From: Vavraia culicis subsp. floridensis | Lineage: Eukaryota > Microsporidia > Pleistophoridae | Direction: 5' to 3' | Assembly: GCF_000192795.1 (NCBI RefSeq) | Contig: NW_007360685.1 | Location: 1 to 11,833 of the forward strand | DNA: 11,833 nucleotides | Part shown: positions 1 through 7,164 of the stretch, in pieces | Numbering within the stretch: position 1 is the first letter of the stretch | Layout: the number at the start of each line of letters is the position of its first letter | Notes under the pieces: model-generated | The model's database searches: none | Seen by the model: only the letters and a program-made list of their open reading frames with translations | Told to the model about the DNA's origin: nothing | Position numbers and translations under genes: made by a program

Positions 1-2
1 TG

Positions 3-227
3 AAGGATCAGGTAATTTGTTCTTTTCAAACTGACCGATCAGCTTTCGAGTTGTCTTTTTGTTTATACGATGACAAAAGGTTTGTTACCTATACGACTAT
101 ATTATTTCGTTGTAAACATACGACGATGATACCAATATATGAGGAATTTGCTTTACGGGTATTCTTACAATGCTTGTTTCAAAATAGAGATGAGCTGTTT
201 AACAGACAAATTATGTTGCAAAACTGA
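3..227 (+). CDS. C-terminal part of an unidentified protein (cut by left edge)
   Basis: This frame is open from the window edge for 74 codons and stops at a TGA at 225-227. The other frames here are closed or short. The peptide has ordinary protein composition, with mixed hydrophobic, charged and aromatic residues (for example SFCLYDDKRF and LFQNRDELFNRQ), and is not low complexity. I do not recognise the family, and no membrane span, signal peptide or metal motif is visible. If real, it is the 3' end of a plus-strand gene that converges on the Rtt109 gene, leaving about 300 bases between the two stops. That gap shows nothing further that I can support. A 74-codon open frame can occur by chance in AT-rich DNA, so this call is tentative. 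The sequence left of position 1 would settle it. Confidence 0.4.
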   Translation, partial: KDQVICSFQTDRSAFELSFCLYDDKRFVTYTTILFRCKHTTMIPIYEEFALRVFLQCLFQNRDELFNRQIMLQN

Positions 228-523
228 TCAAGGTATAAGTAAAAGTAAATCGGACTGAAGCAAATTTTATCAATTTAACCAATGTACAACACAGTTACTG
301 ATCTAAATCACCAAGCTTAGCAATCAAGAATGTTTGTTTTATGGCTATAAATGTTGAATGTAACAATTCAAGAACATACCCTGATGATGTACCTGACTAG
401 ATGATACAGATGTGATATCTTAGGAATAAAATCTAGACAGCGTAACATGGCTGAACAAAAGAATGCACATTTTGCTTTAATATCCTTGAAAAACGATCCA
501 AAGCACTATTATTTAAACATTCA

Positions 524-1384
524 TTACTTTTTCTTCCTTGGTTGCAATGTAACGACCGGGTCATCACGAATTCTTTCGAGTTCTTCTTCTCTGAGTAGGG
601 GAATTTCTGCGCACAGTAAATGTTCTATGTCCACATTTTTTTTGATGCTTTCACTCGCAGTAACAGGAGTAGAATAATCTTCTTTTCTTATCCTTGAGAG
701 AAAGTCATAAATTTCATTTTCAATCGTGTAAAATGCTCCAAAGTATGTTGATAACTCCAAAATTCTCTTTCTGTTGGGAACAAAGTAATTTACCATATTC
801 TGTGCTGTTAAGCAGGCATTTCTCACTGTAATAATAATGCCGCCTTTTACAAAATCCCTTCGTTGCAATAAAATTAATAGAAAATCATCAATATTTACCT
901 TTTCTGTTTTAGATTTCGGATCGTCATCAAAAAAATGAAATTGATCGATGCTATTGAATAAAACAGGAGTTTTATAATAATTTGAATGAACCATAACGTT
1001 TGGATATATCATGTGAAAGACGTTTTGCCAATATTTCAGCAGTTTCTTTGGTGTCAATATTTTTTTGGTTGGGCTGCTTTTCAGGAACACCAATTCGGAC
1101 TTCGGGTGACTGAACGTCTCCAGATACTCTGGATTAGAAAGGCTGACCACGAACACTATGAATGCTTGTACATAGAATGTCTGAAGATGCCTTGGCTCGA
1201 ACAAGCCTGTCGTATCTAATGATTCAATAAATAGCCCACTTTTGCTGTCGTGCTCGATTACAAGAGAAGCAATAGGAACTATTAGAGTGTCACTATCATT
1301 GTTTACTTTTTGCAGTAACATGAATAGCTCTTTATTATTTGTGGATTTAACGTTAATTACGGATATATTGAGCCAGGGATTCAT
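524..1384 (-). CDS. RTT109: Rtt109-type histone H3 lysine acetyltransferase
   Basis: A 286-residue protein resembling fungal Rtt109, the acetyl-CoA-dependent enzyme that modifies histone H3 (Lys56 and N-terminal sites) with histone chaperones during replication-coupled nucleosome assembly. The best match is FFDDDPKSK at residues 151-159. It parallels the yeast catalytic-core motif that contains the paired aspartates and the auto-acetylated lysine, here D154, D155 and K157. Residues 112-121 (PKKLLKYWQN) match the conserved segment around the active-site tryptophan, here W119. Residues 174-181 (QRRDFVKG) match the family's RQEF-type helix. The C-terminus LQPRKKK copies the family's basic tail, a likely nuclear localisation signal. 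The protein is much shorter than yeast Rtt109 (436 residues) and lacks most of its central loops. The start is fixed by an in-frame TAG about 24 bases upstream. I see no ACCC element before the start. The family call rests on remembered motifs, not on a search. Confidence 0.8.
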   Translation of the reverse strand: MNPWLNISVINVKSTNNKELFMLLQKVNNDSDTLIVPIASLVIEHDSKSGLFIESLDTTGLFEPRHLQTFYVQAFIVFVVSLSNPEYLETFSHPKSELVFLKSSPTKKILTPKKLLKYWQNVFHMIYPNVMVHSNYYKTPVLFNSIDQFHFFDDDPKSKTEKVNIDDFLLILLQRRDFVKGGIIITVRNACLTAQNMVNYFVPNRKRILELSTYFGAFYTIENEIYDFLSRIRKEDYSTPVTASESIKKNVDIEHLLCAEIPLLREEELERIRDDPVVTLQPRKKK

Positions 1385-1939
1385 AAGGATAAAATATTTT
1401 TTATTTGACTAAAATACGAACGGTTTTATACCAAATGTTTCATATAGAACGTTGAAAAGCGAATATTTTCGTGAACTGACGATTGTAATTGAGAATTGTT
1501 GCACCAAGTTATAATCTCTCTGCATAGTGCTAAGCCGAGTTCGTGGATTTGAACATTATAGTAATGCCTCGTAGACACGATATCAAGTAAATAATTATCA
1601 ATTCGTAGGTGCTTGTATTTGAGTTCTTATTGTCCACCGAATTTTCTTGTTCTGTTCTTAGCACTCGGTTTATTATACCTTACCAGCTATACTTTCTTGT
1701 TACGAGGTTTTTTTCAACAATAATAAATTTGCTAAACCGAATTAAATCCTACACAAACAACTAAACATGTACAGTTTGCCATTCAAATGTTAACATTAAA
1801 TATACCAGGTCAGTGACATTGTTGTTACAGCCTAAAATCATTCGAAAATAATTCTTTTTGGCACAAAAATTATTAATTTGTGGTCATCTCACTGTCTTTT
1901 TTTAGGTTTATTCTAGTAACACATTAAAGTTTGCCAATC
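1385..1939. other. Intergenic region upstream of RTT109
   Basis: AT-rich spacer of about 555 bases between two minus-strand genes. It must hold the RTT109 promoter at its left end and the 3' end of the small membrane-protein gene at its right end. The only element I can point to is the AATAAA at 1907-1912 on the minus strand. No tRNA, structured RNA, repeat or long open frame is evident. Confidence 0.5.
1907..1912 (-). terminator. Candidate poly(A) signal of the small membrane-protein gene
   Basis: AATAAA on the minus strand, 27 bases beyond the TAG stop at 1940-1942. Position and orientation fit a cleavage and polyadenylation signal, but the hexamer is common in AT-rich DNA. Confidence 0.35.
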
Positions 1940-2305
1940 CTATAAATTATGAGCATGCAAAATCATGCTTGTTATTCCATACTCTGTATCAGAAGCAAAC
2001 CCATGTGTTTTCATCCAGCGTATGATCCTCTCTTTGGGTTTAACTGCCTTGTAACTGCCGTAAAGAAAAACAATGGACAACACGGCAGAAAGTAAAACCA
2101 GTATAGCAATCAAGTTAAGAAGTGTAAATGCCAATTCGTTATTGTTTACTCCTTCAATTGGTGTGATGTCAGGTTCGTGGTAATCTTCTTGGTTGATAAT
2201 TTGCTGAGATGAGCCTGAATCAGTTGATAAATTATTAAGGATCATTCTGTGATTTTTATTCAAGACAGATGTTAAGAACAATAAAATTGACACTTACCCA
2301 CTCAT
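1940..2305 (-). CDS. Small single-span membrane protein, probably spliced near its start
   Basis: I do not recognise this family. The preferred model joins exon 1 (2305-2298: ATG AGT GG) to exon 2 (2246-1940). It gives a 104-residue protein that starts M-S-G-M-I-L-N-N. An acidic, polar N-terminal region (residues 5-40, rich in N, S, Q, D and E) is followed by one strongly hydrophobic segment at about residues 41-65. A short basic stretch comes next (KAVKPKERIIRWMKTH, about 69-84), then a neutral tail. By the positive-inside rule the C-terminus should face the cytosol. No cleavable signal peptide is seen. If the intron is not real, the same frame can start at the internal ATG at 2245-2243 and yield 101 residues. 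The alternative open frame starting at GTG 2293 lies inside the intron and lacks an ATG. The gene is divergent from TRM112. Confidence 0.55.
2247..2297 (-). other. Candidate spliceosomal intron, 51 bases
   Basis: On the minus strand a perfect GTAAGT donor (2297-2292) follows an ATG by only 8 bases. A TTAAC branch-like element (2275-2271) and a CACAG acceptor (ending at 2247) follow, with about 25 bases from branch A to acceptor. Without splicing the ATG at 2305 runs into TAA within four codons. Splicing joins it in frame to the downstream protein. Near-start positions and short lengths are typical of the few introns kept by microsporidia. Confidence 0.55.
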
Positions 2306-2831
2306 TCTGCAGCTATTGAAGAACATTGCACTCGATATCGTTTCTTTTATATGTAGGATATGCGATATTTGCTAACTATGAGTTGACATGTAAATGAGCT
2401 CGCAGTAAAAAATTACTAAACACGAGCAATGCACAGAACTGCTGCTCCTTGGTTATTTCAATGTTTTTGAGATATTATAGAGAAAATGGCAACGCAAAGC
2501 GAGCATAGTTATGGCATGATAAATATAATTTCTAAATAACCGTGTTACAGTTATAAAATTGGAGATCAAAATATTTAACCATATCAAGCGATAGATTCAG
2601 TGATGGTATGTTTTCAAAGACAAGTTTTAAAAGTCTAACAACTCCAAAAATGTTTGTCTGCCAATAAATTCGGTGTATCAACATTTAGTTATTTTACCTA
2701 CATTAAGTACAACGAGCGGATGGAATGATAGGCCTAAGCTTGGTACATAGATGCGAATGCAGATCAAATCACATTTTTAAATCATGCTTGCTGTTCCACA
2801 TCGCTCAAAACAATTTGTATTAATTTGGCGC
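2306..2831. other. Divergent intergenic region between the membrane-protein gene and TRM112
   Basis: About 525 AT-rich bases that should contain both promoters. The open frame of TRM112 extends upstream to an ATG at 2784, but I place the start at 2844, so 2784-2831 is treated as upstream sequence. No RNA gene, repeat or other coding frame is convincing. Confidence 0.45.
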
Positions 2832-2835
2832 ACCC
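2832..2835 (+). promoter_or_regulatory. ACCC start-proximal element of TRM112
   Basis: ACCC ends 8 bases before the ATG at 2844. The same element at the same spacing precedes HRD1, and slightly wider spacings precede uL14 and RACK1. CCC-type motifs next to transcription and translation starts are described in microsporidia. The element falls inside the longer reading frame that begins at 2784, which argues for the start at 2844. Confidence 0.45.
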
Positions 2836-2843
2836 ATCGGAAA

Positions 2844-3179
2844 ATGTTGCCGTTTACTTTCAGTCTTTTAAAATGTAACAGCTGCGATTTCACGCAAAAA
2901 CTGCGCCTGATGCCCACTAAAGTACACAAAATAACACCTACGAGCGAATTCCATAGGGAGGTGGATGAAGAGACTTTAGAGAGCCTGAAAAAGTCTTTCG
3001 AAAACATGGAGGATGTCTACAAGCTTGAGGATGATACCAGGTTGTTTCTCTTTGGCAACGTGGTAGACGAGGGAAAAATTGTTTGTGACAGTTGTAGCGT
3101 CTACTTTTCTATCGAAGATGGCATCGTTGATTTTATCAATCCTGTTAAAATAGAGAAGAATGACGTAGAGGCAGAATGA
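2844..3179 (+). CDS. TRM112: TRM112-like methyltransferase-activating zinc protein
   Basis: A 111-residue protein resembling Trm112, the small obligate partner that stabilises several methyltransferases acting on tRNA, 18S rRNA and the release factor eRF1 (Trm9, Trm11, Bud23, Mtq2). The N-terminus MLPFTFSLLKC fits the family's opening strand. C11-x2-C14 and C81-x2-C84 provide four potential zinc ligands. The C-terminal pattern, an LFLFGNVVDEGKIVC strand followed by YFSIEDGIVDF, matches the family's closing segment (V-x-E-G-x-L-x-C, then F-x-I-x-x-G-I). Residues 36-64 form the helical insert. The length is close to the usual 120-135. An in-frame ATG lies 60 bases upstream, but the family N-terminus and the ACCC element both favour 2844. 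The identification rests on short motifs, so moderate certainty is right. Confidence 0.72.
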   Translation: MLPFTFSLLKCNSCDFTQKLRLMPTKVHKITPTSEFHREVDEETLESLKKSFENMEDVYKLEDDTRLFLFGNVVDEGKIVCDSCSVYFSIEDGIVDFINPVKIEKNDVEAE

Positions 3180-3202
3180 CCGTGATGTGCACATCCAGTG
3201 GA

Positions 3203-3208
3203 AATAAA
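3203..3208 (+). terminator. Candidate poly(A) signal of TRM112
   Basis: AATAAA lies 23 bases after the TGA stop of TRM112, in the correct orientation and well before the uL14 start. Confidence 0.35.
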
Positions 3209-3398
3209 TTATTACTATCAACAGAATAAGTCTTAATCGCTTCTTAGACAAATTTGCAATGAATTGCATATGCATTTAAAAAAGCTTGTAACGATGCTTA
3301 AAGCGCTATATGTCGCTTGTAAGTGTATTTTTAGTGGCAGTTGCATCTTTTGGATTTGATCAGCGTGTACGTCCACATCTACGGCAATTTTAATTTTT

Positions 3399-3414
3399 CA
3401 AAATTTTTTACCCC
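3399..3414 (+). promoter_or_regulatory. AAATTT-ACCC upstream element of the uL14 gene
   Basis: The stretch CAAAATTTTTTACCCC ends 10 bases before the ATG. RACK1 carries a near copy (A-run, ATTTT, ACCC) at 6151-6165, 12 bases before its ATG. Both products are ribosomal, so a shared promoter or initiator for translation genes is a reasonable inference. AAATTT-like and CCC-like signals are described upstream of microsporidian genes. Confidence 0.5.
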
Positions 3415-3424
3415 GATATAACAG

Positions 3425-3853
3425 ATGGTACGAAGAGGAAAGCAACCATTAGACACAGGAAGGAACCGCATACGCCTTACACGTGGTATCCAAGTAGGTA
3501 CCGTGCTATTATGCGCAGATAATTCTGGCGCAAAGATGTTGAAGGTAATCGGTGTGAAGGGAGTCAGAGGAAGGCTGAATAGGCTGCCGGCTGCCACCCT
3601 AGGTGATGTGCTTGTTTGTTCGGTGGTGAAAGGCAAACCAGACCTGAGAAAAAAGATCGTGCTTGCTGTGCCCATAAGACAGAAACAGATTATCAGGAGG
3701 CCTGATGCGGTACACATGTACTTTGAGGATAATGCTGCCGTGCTGATTACGAATAAGTGTGAGTTGAGGGGAACGCAGATCAATGGGCCGGTGGCGAGAG
3801 AGGCATGTGAGCTATGGCCCAAGATATCATCGCAGGCATCTTCAAGTTTCTAA
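3425..3853 (+). CDS. RPL23: Ribosomal protein uL14 (eukaryotic L23)
   Basis: A 142-residue protein clearly of the uL14 family, a core 60S protein at the intersubunit face near the landing site of translation factors. The diagnostic blocks are all present. They are VGTVLLCADNSGAKMLKVI (about residues 24-42), KGVRGRLNRLPAATLGD (45-61), KGKPDLRKK (69-77), IRQKQIIRRPD (84-94), MYFEDNAAVLITNK (98-111) and INGPVAREACELWPKI (119-134). The length matches eukaryotic homologues at about 140. The N-terminus MVRRGKQPLDTG differs from the usual one, as is normal for the family. The start is supported by an in-frame TAA two codons upstream and by the AAATTT-ACCC element. The upstream sequence ends in ...AACAG, which looks like a splice acceptor, but I found no donor giving an in-frame first exon. 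Confidence 0.95.
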   Translation: MVRRGKQPLDTGRNRIRLTRGIQVGTVLLCADNSGAKMLKVIGVKGVRGRLNRLPAATLGDVLVCSVVKGKPDLRKKIVLAVPIRQKQIIRRPDAVHMYFEDNAAVLITNKCELRGTQINGPVAREACELWPKISSQASSSF

Positions 3854-3856
3854 ATG

Positions 3857-3862
3857 AATAAA
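3857..3862 (+). terminator. Candidate poly(A) signal of RPL23
   Basis: AATAAA begins only 4 bases after the TAA stop. Very short 3' untranslated regions are common in microsporidian transcripts, so the closeness is acceptable. Confidence 0.35.
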
Positions 3863-4957
3863 CGATTTTTAAGGACTATGTTTAGCGTCAGATCATATAA
3901 AATGTGTGTAATTTCTTTGGGTGTCTATGCCTGGAAGTATCTACCGAGTACATTCGATATTAGAATTGTTACCGTAGAGAAGGTTGTTTTCGATTCCATT
4001 TGATGAATACGATTACCAATCCATGTGTTCTACCTTTCTGTAATTCAGTATGTGAGTTTCCCGTTCCGGTGGCTTGCTCCATCATGTATTCAGGAAAAAA
4101 TTCTGCATGCATTGATGATCCGCCCCAGCTGTATCGTTTCTTTTCATATAACCAAATAAAACTCGCTATCATGTTTAGTAATGCTTCTTCCTTCTCCGAA
4201 GTAATTCATCGTATTTATCTGCAGTTACACGATTTGTAAAAAATTTTTGCCAAATATTCTAAACTAGCACCTTTCCAAATTCATATTTTTATATGCAGAA
4301 TTGTTGATATTTATTTCGAGTTTTGTATCGTATGAAACGCAAGTTAATGTTTGCTATGTGCACCAAGAATTGATTGCCATGCCTTTAAAAATGCAGACAC
4401 AAAAAAATACCATGCGTTACAGCTGAGCAATCAACTCATGTTTAACCATTAATTTAACATTTGATTTGATGCTAACCATCTGATTATTCAATTTTTCAAG
4501 ACGCTTTCTGGTGTCCTCGTGAACATTTGATAGTTTCAATGTGATATACGCGCTTTATCTCCGCTCATCTGTTTTTTACGTTTCCTTTTTCTTCACAGAG
4601 CAACTTGCTAATGAGCAAGCTTATAGGTGTATGATTGGATCACATTTTGCTGTGGTGCTTTTTATACAAAGGGAACAGCGGAAGAGCTCTTTTCTACGGA
4701 ATGTTAAACACTCAGAGATGCTACGCCTGAGGGTCTGCCTAGGTATGCACTTAGCCACGCTTGTTTGCCGCCGTTTCACACGCTAACGGTAGTTTTCATA
4801 TGCTTTATCGAACTCGCACCGCACTTTTCATATTCAACTCCTCAGCATGGCCACGTTTCCTCGGACTGCGTGTTTCAGCGTTGTAATACGGTGTTCAGTA
4901 TCATGTACCAGGGTCACACGTGGTTGAGAGTCCATAATTACCAAATTTCATTTTACT

Positions 4958-5283
4958 TTGAAGCCGATGAGATGGTTACTTCAACAATTATTTGTAAACG
5001 GATCGTCATTTTTTACATGTGCAAATTTCACAGGCACAATGAGCCAACATCACCATAATTCCTTTATACTCGATGGAGAGGTCACAAAGTTTTTACACCT
5101 GATAATGAGAAATGCTCAATCAGAAAATATTACCTTTAATCACAAGTTCAAGGGTCTAATCTACGAGTATGGATGGTGTTCATGCCAACGAACCATTCAT
5201 AAATATGAGTGTTTCATTTGGCGATCAAAGCGAGTGGTATTTAAGACTGGTACGTTTCTGCGTAAGGAACGTTTCACGAACGT
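4958..5283 (+). pseudogene. Possible remnant of an ISXO2/Merlin-like transposase N-terminus
   Basis: The frame ending at the TGA at 5285-5287 contains, in order, GLIYEYGWCSC (about 5152-5184), FIWRSK (about 5212-5229) and KTGTFLRKERF (about 5242-5274). This order echoes the N-terminal zinc-ribbon block of ISXO2/IS1595-type (eukaryotic Merlin) transposases. There a G-L-I segment, a C-x2-C pair, a W-R-C pair and an S-I-R-x-G-T-F-F box follow one another. Such transposases are frequent in larger microsporidian genomes. The match is imperfect: the first cysteine pair is C-x-C, the cysteine after W-R is serine, and the frame stops right after the box. I cannot exclude chance similarity. A small single-copy gene with an intron at its 3' end is another reading. 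Confidence 0.28.
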
Positions 5284-5361
5284 GTGAGTAAGCACAGTGT
5301 CAAAATATATTTCTGTTTGCCAAATCCCACGTAATACTAATCGTATTATTTTTGGTTGCAG
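5284..5361 (+). other. Candidate spliceosomal intron, 78 bases
   Basis: GTGAGT donor at 5284-5289, a perfect yeast-type TACTAAT branch sequence at 5335-5341, then a T-rich run and a TTGCAG acceptor ending at 5361. Branch A to acceptor is about 21 bases, similar to the intron near 2247-2297. Splicing the upstream frame (exon end 5283) to 5362 gives about ten more codons (AEYVFTTVRG) and then TAG at 5393-5395. This could be the true end of a small gene. The signals are good, but no intact host gene supports them. Confidence 0.35.
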
Positions 5362-5579
5362 GGCAGAGTATGTGTTTACCACTGTGCGTGGTTAGAATTG
5401 TTCATTTTCCAAAACAGTCGTTATGCCGTGTTCCCAAATATTTCAACCTGCAATTGTTCAAACCAGAACTGCCACTAAAACAAATAATTTGTGCTACGGT
5501 AACCATCCTATCAACAGTAATTAAAAACTGCTCTCATATGCCAATGAACGTGTTTAAAAGGATCATCTGCGGTAATTGA
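5352..5579 (+). pseudogene. Short open frame with weak transposase-like LPL segment
   Basis: A frame of 75 codons without a good start, beginning inside the candidate intron. Its only suggestive part is FKPELPLKQII (about 5457-5489), which recalls the F-F-x-x-S-x-L-P-L-x-x-I segment after the zinc ribbon in ISXO2-type transposases. A similar box already ends the frame at 4958-5283, so the two would compete for the same place in one protein. This weakens the case. Confidence 0.15.
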
Positions 5580-5630
5580 TCATTGTTTTGATAATTAAAC
5601 CGTATTTCGCGCCTATAAAATATGCTATGA

Positions 5631-5897
5631 TGTAAGATTACGTATAGTAGAATATTTAATGCTTACCACCTGCAGCATGGCATTAAAAGTATTTCCTGTG
5701 ATGACCGCACCATCGTTACACTGCACTCAATGACAAATGCAACGATCAGCTCATCAATCGATTGCCATCTTTTTACTGTTATTATAACCAAGGTATCAAA
5801 TCAAGACGTAGTATTTAACGATTCCCTTGCAATTAAAATCGCATTGATCACCTCTCCTCATATAATTCAGGGAAATCTTCCTTTATTTTTCAAGTGA
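5631..5897 (+). pseudogene. Possible remnant of a DDE transposase core (ISXO2-like)
   Basis: An 88-codon frame between TGA (5628-5630) and TGA (5895-5897), with no early ATG. Residues encoded at about 5697-5765 read CDDRTIVTL, HSMTNATI, then SSSIDC. In ISXO2/Merlin cores a block V-E-D-R-x3-T-L-x7-I precedes a G-S-x-I-x-S-D-x-W block with the second catalytic aspartate. The spacing from R to T-L and from T-L to I matches exactly. The segment between I and the aspartate is about four residues short, and the tryptophan is replaced. No first catalytic V-E-I-D-E block is found upstream. It lies about 430 bases after the zinc-ribbon-like piece in the same orientation, compatible with a decayed copy. 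Confidence 0.25.
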
Positions 5898-6150
5898 TGA
5901 TGATTTGATCCTATTTATCACATTTTCTAAACAATTTGACACGTTTTTGCGGATGCTCTCATTTTAGTTCTCGATTCATCTGTTGCCTAACATACCTGCA
6001 TTTCAAATACCATCAAACGATACTTTGTCTTCGTGCCACGGGAATTAACGCGGCATTTAATTTTATTGTCCTAACATGCCGCAGTGTGGGGTTGAACGAC
6101 AGCACCGTTTGACCATGGTGGTCCTTTCCAGCAATCCAAAATTTATTCAG

Positions 6151-6165
6151 AAAAAAATTTTACCC
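6151..6165 (+). promoter_or_regulatory. AAATTT-ACCC upstream element of RACK1
   Basis: AAAAAAATTTTACCC ends 12 bases before the RACK1 ATG. It closely resembles the element before the uL14 gene, in the same strand and at nearly the same distance. Confidence 0.5.
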
Positions 6166-6177
6166 TAACAAAATTCG

Positions 6178-7164
6178 ATGGCAAGTACTTCACTCGTAGA
6201 AAGGGCAAAATCGCGTGTGCACAAGCAGCTCGTTACGTCCTTGGACGTACCCTACACCGGAAACTCAGATATTCTGTATTCCGCTTCTAGAGATAAGAAA
6301 GTATACCAGTGGAAACTGAATACAAGTGATATGGAGCGCATTGGAACGCTCATCAAGGGGTATGCGGGGCATAATCACTTTATTACGGACGTTAAGGCGA
6401 ACAGAACGAACGAAATGATTATCACGGCATCGTACGACCACACAGCCCGTATTTATGACGTCAATACACAGAAGTACACCATTTTGAAGGGGCACAAGAA
6501 GGACTTGACCGGTGTTACCATAAACACCGAGGATAACAAGATCATTACCGGGTCTTGTGATGGATCCATAGCCCTGTGGAACACAGAAGGTGTTCTTTCG
6601 AAGGTTCTTACGCCAGAAAATCCGTCATCAATTCCTATTTGGGTCAACTGCGTTTCGTTCGTGCCGAACAGCAATCTGTGTGTGACGGGCTCGTCAGATG
6701 GTAAGTTGCGGATTTGGGACATTAACAGTGGAAAGATAATCAGAACATTTGTAAATGGTAATGATTTGGAGTATTACGCTGCGAATGAGGTGCCAGTGCC
6801 TGAGGCTAACATGATAACTGCGCTTTCTGTCTCGGCCGATGGTTCTTTCTGTGCTTATGGTGGTCGTGACTGCGTGGTGTACATCATAAATTTGAGCGAT
6901 GCCGCGTGTTTGCTGCATTTTGAGACTGAGTCGCCGATTACATCCCTTGCCTTTGCAATAACTGAGCCTATAATAGCTGTGGGTACGCGCAACAGCATAA
7001 TTTGCTGGGACGTGATAGGAAACGAGAGATCGGCCGTGGTTGAGAACGAGAGCAAAACTGTTTACTGCACGGCGCTGACATGGTCTAAGACACGACTTGT
7101 TACCGGCTACAATGACGGTGCTATCGTTGTCTATGATTTTGTTAGGAACGTATCGGATAATTAA
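6178..7164 (+). CDS. RACK1: RACK1/Asc1, WD40 scaffold of the 40S subunit
   Basis: A 328-residue seven-bladed WD40 protein of the RACK1 family (yeast Asc1, about 319). It binds the head of the 40S subunit near the mRNA exit and links ribosomes to signalling and ribosome quality control. WD-type blades are visible at about residues 15-46, 65-95, 106-135, 155-182, 211-239, 252-278 and 295-321. The SRDKKVYQWKL segment (37-47) keeps R38 and K40, the pair needed for 40S binding in yeast. GHNHFITDV (64-72), GHKKDLTGV (105-113), TGSCDGSIALWNT (124-136), WVNCVSFVPNS (155-165) and SADGSFCAYGGRD (219-231) follow RACK1 spacing, not that of general G-beta proteins. The C-terminal blades are the most diverged. 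The start follows the ACCC element by 12 bases and gives the expected N-terminal length. Confidence 0.92.
   Translation: MASTSLVERAKSRVHKQLVTSLDVPYTGNSDILYSASRDKKVYQWKLNTSDMERIGTLIKGYAGHNHFITDVKANRTNEMIITASYDHTARIYDVNTQKYTILKGHKKDLTGVTINTEDNKIITGSCDGSIALWNTEGVLSKVLTPENPSSIPIWVNCVSFVPNSNLCVTGSSDGKLRIWDINSGKIIRTFVNGNDLEYYAANEVPVPEANMITALSVSADGSFCAYGGRDCVVYIINLSDAACLLHFETESPITSLAFAITEPIIAVGTRNSIICWDVIGNERSAVVENESKTVYCTALTWSKTRLVTGYNDGAIVVYDFVRNVSDN

Larger units (their letters stand above)
3863..6150. other. Gene-poor region with scattered short open frames
   Basis: Nearly 2.3 kb without a convincing intact gene. Several open frames of 60-110 codons occur on the plus strand (4000-4239, 4541-4786, 4708-5058, 4958-5287, 5352-5579, 5631-5897). 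They overlap, change frame and mostly lack good start codons. Between about 5030 and 5900 three of them show weak transposase-like patterns, listed separately. A minus-strand frame at 3969-4172 overlaps the one at 4000-4239, and neither resembles a known family. I see no tRNA, rRNA or tandem repeat. The likeliest reading is an old, broken mobile element or gene, followed by ordinary intergenic DNA and the RACK1 promoter. Confidence 0.45.

Noticed and set aside
447..1219. Plus-strand open frames at 447-677 and 986-1219
   Set aside because: They lie antisense to the RTT109 gene, have no family features, and are explained by codon bias of the true gene on the other strand.
2784..2843. Longer TRM112 beginning at the ATG at 2784
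   Set aside because: The extra 20 residues have no place in the family, and the ACCC element would fall inside the coding region.
3294..3424. 5' intron in the uL14 gene (ATG at 3294, GTAAGT at 3319, acceptor AACAG at 3424)
   Set aside because: The 25-base first exon joins out of frame at that acceptor, and nearby acceptors give a stop or the wrong phase. The unspliced start already matches the family.
3969..4239. Overlapping open frames on both strands near 4000-4240
   Set aside because: Neither shows known motifs, good start context or an ACCC element. Two overlapping frames on opposite strands are unlikely both to be genes.
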